Shown here in pieces: positions 1-8,241 of a stretch of 64,000 bases of DNA. The notes beneath the pieces were generated by a model. The model saw only the letters and a list, made by a program, of their open reading frames with translations. It had not been told where the DNA came from and did no database searches. Within the stretch, counting starts at the first letter, position 1. Every line of letters starts with the position of its first letter. A program made the position numbers and the translations under genes. The stretch covers positions 248,001-312,000 of the forward strand of contig JAQWSE010000002.1 in the NCBI GenBank assembly GCA_029243395.1. Direction: 5' to 3'. Origin of the DNA: Paracoccaceae bacterium (GTDB lineage Bacteria > Pseudomonadota > Alphaproteobacteria > Rhodobacterales > Rhodobacteraceae).

Positions 1-788
1 GTCACCGGAGCCGCTAGTGGAATAGGTGAGGCATTGGCTAGGCATTTTGTCAAGTTGAAGGCAAACGTTTTTTAGCTGACATAGACCAACCGAGATTAAG
101 TCTTGTTGCGGAGACATTGAGCTGCTCCTATTATGTATGTGACGTAGCAAATGAGGAGAATATCCTTGCGCTAGTGAATCAGGCAGATACTGAATTAGGC
201 CAAATAGACCTATTTTGTTCTAATGCCGGAATCCTTTTTAAGGGTGAAGCAGCCCCTCTAGCGTTAGATGAGCAATATTGGATGAAATCTTGGTGTGTTA
301 ATGTTATGTCACATGTTTATGCAGCTCGGTATGTTTTACCTCAAATGATACAAAGGCAATCAGGTTATTTCCTTCAGATAATATCAGCTGCAGCTTTGCT
401 ATCACAGATAGGAGCACCAGCTTATTCTGCTACCAAAAGCGCTGCATTGAGTTTTGCAGAGTCATTAGCAATTAGTTATGGTCATAAGGGGATTAAAGTT
501 TCTGCAGCATGTCCCCAGTACGTGGCAACACCCATGCTTGGTTTTGAAGACACCAAGCTACCGAGAGATGCTAAGAACTTAATTTCTGCCGATGAAGCAG
601 CACTACGAATTATTGATGGGGTGCTCCAAGAAAAGTTCTTAATCCTTACAGATTCCGATTTAATAAAATTCTTTGAACGAAAACGCAAAGATTACGATCA
701 ATGGATAATCGGAATGCAAAGGTTGCAAAATAAAATTGCTCATGAAACAGGAGAAATAAATTTAGACCATATGTATAAATTTATTTAG
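1..788 (+). CDS. SDR-family oxidoreductase, 5'-partial, frameshifted
   Basis: Short-chain dehydrogenase/reductase with a Rossmann fold binding NAD(P). The first frame (1-72) encodes the TGxxxGIG cofactor motif (VTGAASGIGEALA) and then meets a TAG at 73-75. The continuation LADIDQPRL and the rest of the fold lie in another frame from about 72 onward, so one base appears to be missing in the six-T run at 68-73. Downstream I see the SNAG motif, the catalytic Ser about 12 residues before the active site, and the YSATK active-site Tyr/Lys. If the downstream frame were translated alone, the first usable start is a TTG at 117, which would lack the nucleotide-binding motif. It is either a sequencing or assembly indel or a recent pseudogene; the substrate is unknown. 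Confidence 0.8.
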
Positions 789-842
789 GTGAGGTCTATC
801 AATATAAAAACGGGTGTTTTTCACGAACATTCAGAAATCATT

Positions 843-1700
843 TTATTCAAGGCTTAAAATATTATTTCTTAACACACCAATATTTGAAATTTCAATTTCT
901 AAAAAATCCCCATTTTGTAGAAATTGATGAGGGTCTTGGCTCATTCCAGAGCCTTCTGGAGACCCAGTGGCAATAATGTCGCCTGCTTTTAAAGTAAAAA
1001 TTGTGGAAATATAAGCAATTATTTCCGCAGACTTAAATATCATTTTTCCAATTTTTGTTTTTTGGACCAGTTGATTATTTAGTTTTGTAGTAAGTAGAAA
1101 ATTTTCTTGTTGAAGTTCCTTTTGATTAACGAGGACACATGGCCCACAGGAGCTAATATATTCAAAATTCTTTCCAGCAAAAATGCTATGTTTCTGCCAA
1201 TCACGAATGGAACCATCATTTACGATAGTAAATCCAAAAATATGCTTGTGAGCGTCTTCACGTCTTATATTCTTACCTGATTCTCCAATAATGAGGCCTA
1301 ATTCTCCTTCATAATCAAGTGATTGTCCTGCACGTCCCTTTGGAACAATAATGGGGGAATCAGAACCAACAAAACAATCTGGTCCTTTAGAGAAAAGAAT
1401 CATTTCAGTGTTTTCGCTTAATGAGGAATCCAGTACATATTTTTTAGGATAATTTAACCCAACGCAGATAATTCGACTGCTTCGACAAATCGGAGGTAAC
1501 ATTTCTACATGCTGAACCCAGTATCCTTGCTCATTTTTTTTTATACTGTGTCTTAAATCATCAACGGCATTTTTTTCTATTACAGATCTAATACACTGAT
1601 GCTCCAGTCTAAATTTTTTTGAAACGGGATAAACTTTTCCTTCACGGTATTCGCCAAAGGTATTATAACCATTAATTCTAAAATTTGAGATTCTTAACAT
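843..1700 (-). CDS. Fumarylacetoacetate hydrolase (FAH) family protein
   Basis: A 285-residue FAH-fold protein, the family that hydrolyses or isomerises beta-diketo acids in aromatic and sugar-acid catabolism. The C-terminal catalytic domain is recognisable from the metal-binding DYEGELGLIIG segment (two Glu ligands), the following IVNDGSIRDWQ segment and the late GDIIATGSPEGSG loop. The N-terminal ~90 residues are the usual divergent cap domain. It converges with the SDR gene to its left and runs in the same direction as the cyclic-nucleotide-binding gene to its right. Substrate cannot be assigned; the fold is clear. Confidence 0.85.
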   Translation of the reverse strand: MLRISNFRINGYNTFGEYREGKVYPVSKKFRLEHQCIRSVIEKNAVDDLRHSIKKNEQGYWVQHVEMLPPICRSSRIICVGLNYPKKYVLDSSLSENTEMILFSKGPDCFVGSDSPIIVPKGRAGQSLDYEGELGLIIGESGKNIRREDAHKHIFGFTIVNDGSIRDWQKHSIFAGKNFEYISSCGPCVLVNQKELQQENFLLTTKLNNQLVQKTKIGKMIFKSAEIIAYISTIFTLKAGDIIATGSPEGSGMSQDPHQFLQNGDFLEIEISNIGVLRNNILSLE

Positions 1701-1753
1701 TATTCTAAGTATTAATCGTCTTTCTTATATACAGAGCCTAATAGTAATCAATG

Positions 1754-2221
1754 CTAATCCATATACTTGTTCGCATTCAATTTAGTTCGTATTCCTTCGA
1801 TTATCTTATCAATTTTGGTAGTGTCTGACTTTGTTTTCTCAATTAATGTGGCCAATTTTTCTATTTCATTAGAAAAATCTTGGCTTTGAGTATTTGAGTC
1901 CATTAGCCTCAGTTGCGTTTTTCGTATTATGGCGGCTAGCGCTGTGTCCTTTTCCATAAGCTGTAAGAAACTTATCTTAGGTATATAACTGGCGAAGACT
2001 GGAAATTTACCGGTTTTTGCTGTGACTGTTCTTTTTGTATTTAATATAATCGACGACTCACCAAAGATCTCGCTATCACCAATTTCATTTAATTTCAGCC
2101 CATCAGGGGTGTAAAGAATAACTGTCCCTTCTTTGATTAAATAAACAGCATCTGGTTCATCGCCAGCTGAATAAATTACTTCATAGGGCTTCCAGTTTAT
2201 AATCTTTGGAGTTAAGGACAT
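1754..2221 (-). CDS. Cyclic nucleotide-binding domain protein (single domain)
   Basis: A 155-residue protein with a CRP/CAP-type beta-roll: YSAGDEPDAVYLIKEGTV near the N terminus and a phosphate-binding-cassette-like IFGESSII at about residues 53-60. No helix-turn-helix follows; the C-terminal ~50 residues are charged and helical (SQDFSNEIEKLATLIEKTK), probably a short coiled coil. It therefore lacks a DNA-binding or kinase output and may act as a sensor subunit or protein-protein switch. A second output-less protein of the same kind lies at 5648-5986 and a class III cyclase at 8242, so a cyclic-nucleotide circuit is plausible. Ligand binding is inferred, and the typical Arg of the cassette is not obvious. 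Confidence 0.75.
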   Translation of the reverse strand: MSLTPKIINWKPYEVIYSAGDEPDAVYLIKEGTVILYTPDGLKLNEIGDSEIFGESSIILNTKRTVTAKTGKFPVFASYIPKISFLQLMEKDTALAAIIRKTQLRLMDSNTQSQDFSNEIEKLATLIEKTKSDTTKIDKIIEGIRTKLNANKYMD

Positions 2222-2280
2222 CTACACATCAATACATTATTTCCCATTCCTATTCAATTTTTATAAAATTATTGAGGTAA

Positions 2281-3903
2281 TCAATAACCTACATTGGACA
2301 ACCACCATTCTTTTCCAGTTTTGGTTTGAATATAATCTGGCCATGCGAAATGGATTGGTGGGTCATAATCGCATAGAGGTGGAATCCATTTGGATCCATG
2401 AATACCTCCGCCAGTTCTCTTCGTGAATTCATTTTTGGCTTTTTTTAGTTTATCAGGGTTTGTCAGCATGGTTGTAAATGATAAACCTATGGTCTTTGCA
2501 GCAGTCATAATCATTGGATCAATTGTTTCTGGAATGCCACCCAGGGCATTCATAACCCAATTAGGAAATGAAAAACCTTTGACTGGAGCTAACATTGGTC
2601 TTGCTATGTATAATCTGGCAGTGGGCACGTGCCAGCACATTTCTGTATAATCGTCTGATGTAAAGTTCAACTGTGAGGGTGGTAGATCTTTGCGAACAAT
2701 TTCTTCAGCCACTTTGGGATCTATAATTTTTTCGGATTCCTCCAAAAAGGGGTTTTTGGTTTTGGATAATCCAAGATTACTTCTTATATCGTTGGCTATT
2801 TGCTTAGCTTTCACTCCCCAGACAGGAGTACCAACTTCCTTTAAAGCCTCGAAAACCAAATTAGAAATAGCATGATTGGGCAGACCGGGGCGTGATTTCG
2901 AAATCCAGTGCTTGCTAAATTTGCAATTAGTCATTTTTGCCGCTGCTGATGCATTGTTATCAAGGAAAGTCGTCACTTTCTGAGCCTGCTCAATAGTTGG
3001 GACCCTAATCATGTATTGTAATTCTGATATTTGAGGAGCTAAGTTGTCGGCAGTTGCTTGACCGGAAGTTAAAATGATTTCATTCATGGACCAGCTACCG
3101 TTATGGGGTAGCATTGAGTCTCTAAGGCTACGAGAGCTCGAATACATTAGAAAAAGTGCATCATTGGCACCAGGTGTCCTTGCTTCTGAGTGTGATTGCG
3201 GGATTGGTGCATTTTGGTCAATTTGTCGGTTTAGCCAGTTCTCTGGTTCAAGGCTTTCAAAGCGATAAATCATTGCAAAGGCTGCACCACAATGTATATT
3301 CCAGCGGACTGTGTTGCACCATGGTATCATATAGCATGGGTGAAAGCTTATCATGGCATCTAAACCATCATAATAACCGTGGGCGGCATGTATTGGTTTA
3401 GATCCTCTCAATTTTTCTGCAGGTTCTCCGGTAAAACAAAGTGTGCCTTTAATATTGTGTTTTTCCATTGTTGCCTTCGTAGCCAATAGACCGCCAAGTG
3501 CACTAATCCCAAGGGCTGAGTGAGGATCGGTGTGTCCACTAGCATGTTGGGACAAATTCTCTCTAGGTGACTGATATGTTGTGGCTGCCTGGCACTGTCC
3601 TGGAACAGCATCATACTCGGCGTAGGTTGCTAGATTAGGTCCATTACCATTGCCCCATTCTGCATGAAATGCAGTTGGCATTCCAGCCGAATTTCTTTCT
3701 ACCTTAAAACCATTTTTCTTCAAGATATCTATATAAAAATTTACTGATTCATATTCTCTCCAGGCAGGTTCAGCTAGCTCCCAGATGATTTGATTCCACC
3801 TAGACAGGTTCTCAGCATTTGCATTGACCCACTTAAAAACAGTTTTACTTATTTCACTAGTCATTGGCTCATTCTTGTATATTTTTTTTCTAGAGGAATT
3901 CAC
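2281..3903 (-). CDS. M20-family amidohydrolase, AbgB-like
   Basis: A 540-residue metallo-amidohydrolase resembling p-aminobenzoyl-glutamate hydrolase subunit B and related M20D peptidases. Visible are the GHTDPHSALG metal segment, the following GEPAEK Glu region, the FHP motif and a late HVPTARLYIARP segment typical of AbgB-like proteins. The central ~100 residues form the dimerisation lid. The frame opens at a GTG (3903); an internal ATG giving MTSEISK at 3867 is equally plausible because neither has a strong Shine-Dalgarno. It lies between the cyclic-nucleotide-binding gene and mtgA on the same strand. Substrate is unknown; no AbgA-like partner is adjacent. Confidence 0.8.
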   Translation of the reverse strand: MNSSRKKIYKNEPMTSEISKTVFKWVNANAENLSRWNQIIWELAEPAWREYESVNFYIDILKKNGFKVERNSAGMPTAFHAEWGNGNGPNLATYAEYDAVPGQCQAATTYQSPRENLSQHASGHTDPHSALGISALGGLLATKATMEKHNIKGTLCFTGEPAEKLRGSKPIHAAHGYYDGLDAMISFHPCYMIPWCNTVRWNIHCGAAFAMIYRFESLEPENWLNRQIDQNAPIPQSHSEARTPGANDALFLMYSSSRSLRDSMLPHNGSWSMNEIILTSGQATADNLAPQISELQYMIRVPTIEQAQKVTTFLDNNASAAAKMTNCKFSKHWISKSRPGLPNHAISNLVFEALKEVGTPVWGVKAKQIANDIRSNLGLSKTKNPFLEESEKIIDPKVAEEIVRKDLPPSQLNFTSDDYTEMCWHVPTARLYIARPMLAPVKGFSFPNWVMNALGGIPETIDPMIMTAAKTIGLSFTTMLTNPDKLKKAKNEFTKRTGGGIHGSKWIPPLCDYDPPIHFAWPDYIQTKTGKEWWLSNVGY

Positions 3904-3924
3904 CCAACAGATTTATATCAATTT

Positions 3925-4719
3925 TTATTTATTCAGAAAGCAAGAAGCTCTTCCTTCCATTTTGAGGGTAGTAGCGCCTATTCGTACTCTTTTAGCTTGA
4001 TTTTTTAGTTTTTGACTTAGGTTTACAGCATTTCTTTTCTTGGGACTCGGAAGTGTTACAGCTATGTGGGAGGCTTGTCTCAAAGATAATTCATTAGTTT
4101 TCTTACCAAAGCGTTTCATTGCAATTGATGACATTCCAAAATAACCTTTCCCAGTTTCAGCAATATTTAAATAAACCTCTAGAATTCTTTTCTTTGGCCA
4201 CAAGGTTTCAATTAGAACTGTCATGAATGCTTCCAGCCCCTTTCTCAGCCAGGATCTATCACGCCACAAGAAAAGATTTTTTGCAACCTGTTGGCTAATG
4301 GTTGAGGCTCCTCTCAGGGTGCCTTGTTTCCTGACTTTAAAGATTTCAGAGAGATCGAAACCATGGTGGGCACAAAAATTTGAGTCTTCTGAGGCCACTA
4401 CTGACAATAAAATATTCTCTCCTAAGTGATCTAAAGGTGTCCACTCCAACTCTACACTTTCTTGTAGGGTCATTTTTTCTGAAATAATTACAGATGTAGT
4501 GGTGGGGTTAACCCATCTTAGAAGTATGATAAGTATCAAGAATGCCCCTATTATGGTGATTAATATCCTTATCATCCATTTGACTGCATTCACCAGTCTG
4601 GTTTTCTTTTTGAAGGGGAGGTTCTTACTCATCAATCTGATACCATGGGTATTTGGCATTAGTTTTAGTATAAGATTATTTGCCAAATAAAGATATGTAA
4701 TTCCAAATGGCTGGTACAA
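3925..4719 (-). CDS. mtgA: Monofunctional peptidoglycan glycosyltransferase MtgA
   Basis: GT51 glycosyltransferase that polymerises lipid II into glycan strands at the inner membrane. One N-terminal membrane helix (ILITIIGAFLILIILLRW, about residues 52-69) is followed by the catalytic EDSNFCAHHGFD segment, the RGASTISQQVAKNLFL motif and the KKRILEVYLNIAETG motif, all diagnostic. There is no transpeptidase domain, and length (~230-264 residues) fits MtgA. The listed start is a TTG at 4719; ATGs at 4659 and 4632 are alternatives, the latter giving MSKNLPFKKKTRL with the expected basic patch before the helix. Its strand neighbour is the AbgB-like gene 21 bp downstream. Confidence 0.9.
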   Translation of the reverse strand: MYQPFGITYLYLANNLILKLMPNTHGIRLMSKNLPFKKKTRLVNAVKWMIRILITIIGAFLILIILLRWVNPTTTSVIISEKMTLQESVELEWTPLDHLGENILLSVVASEDSNFCAHHGFDLSEIFKVRKQGTLRGASTISQQVAKNLFLWRDRSWLRKGLEAFMTVLIETLWPKKRILEVYLNIAETGKGYFGMSSIAMKRFGKKTNELSLRQASHIAVTLPSPKKRNAVNLSQKLKNQAKRVRIGATTLKMEGRASCFLNK

Positions 4720-4823
4720 ATTATCCTTTTCACTTTTGTTGCTACAATGTTATAGAGTAGCTAAATAATCATGGAGGGAATGAAGTAATTCTCTCATGTG
4801 ATTTGGTTAAATGCGAGGTTTTT

Positions 4824-5621
4824 ATGGAAATAGAATTTCACGGGGTTAGAGGCTCAATCCCGATTCCATCAGAAAATTTTTTGGAGTATGGGGGCAACAC
4901 TACTTGCATAGAAATAAGTTCTAAAGACTTTCAGTTAATAATTGATGCTGGCTCAGGATTTAAGAATGTCAGAATTAGTGATGAGAGGCCAACTTTTTTG
5001 ATTTTTTCTCACTTTCACCACGATCACTTACAAGGATTACCTTTCAATGAGGCACTCTTTTCTACGAAACATCAGATTCATATTGGATCTGGTCTGGTAG
5101 GAAAAGAAGGACTCGAGGAGGCCTTATCGACGGCCTTTACTCCGCCTTTATTCCCGCTGGATTTAATTGGAGGTAATTTTGCTTTTAACCTTATGAATTT
5201 TGAAACTTTTCAGGCGGCGGCAATTGATTTTTTTTCTATAAAAACATTCCCACTTTCTCATCCTGGCGGAGCGGCCGGCTACAAGATAACCGCAGGGAAT
5301 AGGTCTATAGTTTGCGGTTTAGACCACGAGTATGGATTGGACAAAAAACTCGATGCTCATTTTCAAGGTGCATCAGATAATTCCAATTTAGTTATTTGGG
5401 ATGGTATGTTTACCAATTCAGAACTCAAGGATAAGCAAGGTTGGGGGCATAGTACCATCGAACAGGCAATTGCATTTTCATCTACTTGTAATCCAAATTT
5501 ACTTTGTATCACTCATCATTCTCCACAAAGGAAAGATCAGGAACTTAATCAATTAGCTCGTGATTTATTGCCAGGTAGAGTTAAATTCGCTAAGGAAAAT
5601 ACAAAGTTTGAAATTTCATGA
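4824..5621 (+). CDS. MBL-fold metallo-hydrolase
   Basis: A 265-residue metallo-beta-lactamase-fold protein. The metal motif HFHHDH is at residues 63-68, preceded by the IIDAGSG strand-loop, and later His residues occur in LSHPGG and CGLDHE and near the end (ITHHSPQ). The start ATG at 4824 is chosen over an upstream in-frame TTG because GAGG lies 6 bases before it and the MBL fold starts directly (MEIEFHGVRGS). The next gene, a cyclic-nucleotide-binding protein, begins 26 bp later, so they are probably co-transcribed. MBL proteins of this shape include cyclic phosphodiesterase-like and RNase Z-like enzymes; given the neighbour, phosphodiester hydrolysis is possible but unproven. Confidence 0.85.
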   Translation: MEIEFHGVRGSIPIPSENFLEYGGNTTCIEISSKDFQLIIDAGSGFKNVRISDERPTFLIFSHFHHDHLQGLPFNEALFSTKHQIHIGSGLVGKEGLEEALSTAFTPPLFPLDLIGGNFAFNLMNFETFQAAAIDFFSIKTFPLSHPGGAAGYKITAGNRSIVCGLDHEYGLDKKLDAHFQGASDNSNLVIWDGMFTNSELKDKQGWGHSTIEQAIAFSSTCNPNLLCITHHSPQRKDQELNQLARDLLPGRVKFAKENTKFEIS

Positions 5622-5647
5622 TAGAACGTAAAACTAAAGAGGCATAA

Positions 5648-5986
5648 ATGGAGAAAATTACCTACAATACTGGGCAATATGTTTTTAAGGCCGGTGATAA
5701 GTCCGATAAAGTGTTTCTCTTAATGGAAGGCGAGGTAGGAATTTTTTTACCAACCAATGAAACACAGCAACCAAACCACAAGATAGAAATAAATGAGATA
5801 TTTGGAGAAATGGGTGTTATAGAAGGAAAACTTCGTATGGCTGATGCGAGATGTTTGTCATCAGCCACGATTATGGCAATTTCAAAGGATCAATTTGAAA
5901 AAAAAATAGAAAGTTCTGATCCGTTCATAAGAGGACTGATAAGAATCTTGTCTTCTCGGGTCAGGGCATTACAGAAGAATAAGTAA
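5648..5986 (+). CDS. Cyclic nucleotide-binding domain protein (minimal)
   Basis: A 112-residue protein that is essentially one CRP-type cyclic nucleotide-binding domain: YNTGQYVFKAGDKSDKVFLLMEGEV forms the first strands, and NEIFGEMGVIEGKLRMADARC is a good phosphate-binding cassette (FGEMG...R.A). The tail is the usual short C-helix; there is no DNA-binding or catalytic domain. It follows the MBL hydrolase by 26 bp. Alphaproteobacteria commonly carry such stand-alone domains, whose partners are mostly unknown. Together with the similar protein at 1754-2221 it suggests small cAMP/cGMP-responsive adaptors. Confidence 0.85.
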   Translation: MEKITYNTGQYVFKAGDKSDKVFLLMEGEVGIFLPTNETQQPNHKIEINEIFGEMGVIEGKLRMADARCLSSATIMAISKDQFEKKIESSDPFIRGLIRILSSRVRALQKNK

Positions 5987-6105
5987 GTATTTTTCAAAAT
6001 TGAAGATTGAGTCAATGCAAGATAATTTCATCAAAGGAAATTGATTTCAATTGGAAAAAGACTGGAACAAGGTTATTTAGTTTTCTAAATAAAACTTAAA
6101 ATTAC

Positions 6106-6624
6106 ATGAAAAAAAAACTAATAATATATTCTACTACTGATGGGCAGACTTTGTTAATTTGCCAAAGAATCAAGGAAATTTTAAATGAAAAAGCAGAAGT
6201 TTCACTGTTAGCATTACCTGAATGTTCAGAAAATGATTTAAAAAAAGTTGATCATATAATACTTGGTGCCAGCATTAGATATGGCAAACATAAACCAGCA
6301 GTTCACAAGTTTGTAGAACTGAATAGGAAAATCTTGGAAGAAAAAAGAACAGCTTTTTTTACAGTTAATGTTGTAGCTAGAAAACAAAATAAAAACAGTC
6401 CTGCAACAAACCCATATTTGAAGAAATTTCTTAATACCACTTCTTGGAATCCTGATGTTTTAGGAGTATTTGCAGGCAAAATAGATTATCCCAAATATGG
6501 GTTTTTCGATAAACATGTCATTCGGTTAATAATGTATATTACAAGAGGACCTACTGACATGAAAGGAACTTATGAGTTCACAGACTGGAAAAAAGTCAAG
6601 GATTTTGCCACCGAGCTAAATTAG
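6106..6624 (+). CDS. hemG: Menaquinone/ubiquinone-linked protoporphyrinogen IX dehydrogenase HemG
   Basis: Flavodoxin-fold protein of 172 residues. The N-terminal IIYSTTDGQT is the FMN-phosphate loop, LGASIRYGKHKPAVHKFVELN is the family's signature second segment, and MYITRGPTD near residue 145 matches the MxxTGGPTD-type motif of HemG. HemG oxidises protoporphyrinogen IX to protoporphyrin IX in haem synthesis, passing electrons to the respiratory chain. No other haem gene is adjacent. Start ATG at 6106 directly precedes the flavodoxin strand. Many alphaproteobacteria use HemJ instead. Confidence 0.85.
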   Translation: MKKKLIIYSTTDGQTLLICQRIKEILNEKAEVSLLALPECSENDLKKVDHIILGASIRYGKHKPAVHKFVELNRKILEEKRTAFFTVNVVARKQNKNSPATNPYLKKFLNTTSWNPDVLGVFAGKIDYPKYGFFDKHVIRLIMYITRGPTDMKGTYEFTDWKKVKDFATELN

Positions 6625-6787
6625 TTGCCTTAACAGATGGCTTACCATTAGAGGGCTGGTCTTATCGCATAAAATCCATAAAATTATTTAAACTAATTTT
6701 GTCATTAATGAAAAGAATCAGTATTAGAAAAACTCTTATAAGCAAGGACAATTCGGTTATTTAAATTCAAATTTGTTAAAAGAATTA

Positions 6788-6819
6788 TTAAAAGAGGGTA
6801 TAGAACTACCCTCTTTTAA
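6788..6819. terminator. Bidirectional terminator hairpin between hemG and hsp20
   Basis: Perfect 13-bp inverted repeat (TTAAAAGAGGGTA / TACCCTCTTTTAA) with a 6-base loop. The stem is A-rich on one side and T-rich on the other, so it can end transcripts from either direction. It lies between the convergent hemG (ends 6624) and the small heat-shock gene (ends 6868). Confidence 0.8.
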
Positions 6820-6867
6820 AAACCAATTATTAAATTGATCCTTTAATTTTACAAAAGCCTTTTTCAG

Positions 6868-7314
6868 TCAGGCAGCTTTTTTAGATAAAGATTTTGCAGA
6901 GCTCCTAATGGCAATCTGCTTGGGTTGCTCAGCTTCAGGAACATTTTTGTGTAGAGAAATGACTAGCATGCCATTTACCAACTCTGCATCTAAAACGTCG
7001 ATGTTTTCAGCCAGTCGAAATTGTCTGTTGAACGGTCGCTTTGCTATCCCACGGTGAATGAAAGAAGTGGGTTCGCATTCATCTTCCGTTGAGGATGCCG
7101 TTACTGTCAATATGCTATCCTTCATCTCAGCACTAATATCTCTTTCTGAGAATCCAGCAAGCGCTAGTGAGATTTTATAATCCGTATCACTCACTTTCTC
7201 TATGTCATAAGCTGGGTAGGATTGGTCCTTAAAATTCGCTATTCGGTCAAATTCATCAAATAAATTATCGAAGCCGACAAAAGATTTTATTAATGGACTA
7301 GTTATAAAAGTCAT
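6868..7314 (-). CDS. Small heat-shock protein, Hsp20/IbpA family
   Basis: A 148-residue alpha-crystallin-domain chaperone of the IbpA type (ATP-independent holdase for unfolding proteins). The N-terminal arm has SFVGFDNLFDEFDRIAN, typical of IbpA; the domain runs from YPAYDIEKVSDTDYKISLALAGF through FIHRGIAKRPFNRQFRLAE to GMLVISLHK. The C-terminal tail has a PKQIAIRS stretch close to the I-x-I/V anchoring motif. The ATG at 7314 is preceded by a strong AGGAG. A near-consensus sigma-32 promoter lies about 95 bp upstream, so heat-shock control is strongly suggested by sequence. Confidence 0.92.
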   Translation of the reverse strand: MTFITSPLIKSFVGFDNLFDEFDRIANFKDQSYPAYDIEKVSDTDYKISLALAGFSERDISAEMKDSILTVTASSTEDECEPTSFIHRGIAKRPFNRQFRLAENIDVLDAELVNGMLVISLHKNVPEAEQPKQIAIRSSAKSLSKKAA

Positions 7315-7407
7315 GATTTTCTCCTTTTTTAAGCAAGATAAGATTCAGTCCTTAAAGCAACTCAACCTTGGTTTGTTTGTGGCCCTATGTAAGCGACCAC
7401 AGTTTTG

Positions 7408-7435
7408 ATATGGGTGCTATCTACTCAATTTCAAG
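7408..7435 (-). promoter_or_regulatory. Sigma-32 (RpoH) promoter for hsp20
   Basis: Reading the minus strand, CTTGAAA (7435-7429) is followed after 14 bases by CCCATAT (7414-7408). The heat-shock sigma consensus is CTTGAAA, an 11-16 base spacer, then CCCCATNT, so only one base differs. It sits about 95 bases before the hsp20 start codon, leaving an untranslated leader of roughly 85 bases. Confidence 0.75.
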
Positions 7436-7449
7436 CGTCTTGAAAATAT

Positions 7450-7788
7450 TTAATAATTATTGTTAGTGCTCTTTTCCAAAGAAACACCACCGTCACAAGA
7501 CCCACCAGAACTACAAGAGATGGAATCACTTTTTGACTGGTTAGCTACCCCACCAAATGTTTTAAGGTTTTCCGTGTTCGAACCAGTATTTAAGGTTAAG
7601 CCACTACTAAAACCCTTTTCTTTTCCCCATACATTTAATTTACCTATATTAAGGTTCTTAAGTTGTTTTTTCCCCGGGAAAATTAATAAAACCTCTCCTG
7701 TGTCCATATCAACCATCGTACCGCGCACCTCATGTGGTTGCCCCGATGCCATAGAAATACCAAAAAGTGTTAACATTAAATAATTCAT
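7450..7788 (-). CDS. Hypothetical exported small protein
   Basis: A 112-residue frame starting with a short hydrophobic segment that resembles a signal peptide (MNYLMLTLFGISMASG). The middle (RGTMVDMDTGEVLLIFPGKKQLKNLNIGKLNVWG) looks like ordinary beta-rich protein, and the tail is Ser/Asn/Gly-rich with two Cys (SCSSGGSC). No family recognised and no clear Shine-Dalgarno. An almost equally long frame lies on the opposite strand (7460-7783) but lacks a signal and has poorer composition, so the minus strand is preferred. It diverges from the next gene and follows the hsp20 control region. Confidence 0.45.
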   Translation of the reverse strand: MNYLMLTLFGISMASGQPHEVRGTMVDMDTGEVLLIFPGKKQLKNLNIGKLNVWGKEKGFSSGLTLNTGSNTENLKTFGGVANQSKSDSISCSSGGSCDGGVSLEKSTNNNY

Positions 7789-8241
7789 TTATTTGAACTT
7801 GCTTGAGGATTTAATTATTAAATGGTTATATATTAAAATTATTGGCTTTAAGATAAAACGTCTTATGAGCCAACTTGTTTATCTAGTTTTCCGTTTGGTA
7901 AGACAAATATTATATGAAAATGAAAAATTTTAAAAGGTTTGCCATGATTATTTTTTGCCTTGGTTCAAATTGTAGAAAGATTTTTTAGAAGTGCTTAACA
8001 TCTATGCAACTTTCTTTTGGTCATGGAACCTCAAGAAAAGCATTTCTGACGGCTCTTGTTGATGGGACGATTCTTATATGATATATCACGGAGATTCAAA
8101 TCTAGTGGGTAATTTCCCCCATGCAAAAAAATAATTCTTACTTATTTAATGCCCTATTTAGTTACAACCTAGGGTTCAATCTTGAGAAAAAAAACCAAGT
8201 TAGCTGTGTCACAATATGACAATATGAATTGAGGCAATGGA
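7789..8241. other. Intergenic, no gene seen
   Basis: About 450 bases of A+T-rich sequence between two divergent genes. I see no convincing open frame, tRNA or long inverted repeat. It presumably holds the promoter of the cyclase gene; a short repeat of CAATATGA near 8211-8226 precedes its start. Confidence 0.5.

Noticed and set aside
7460-7783. Plus-strand ORF of 107 codons
   Set aside because: Opposite the signal-peptide-bearing minus frame, lacks a Shine-Dalgarno and has Pro/Phe-rich shadow composition.
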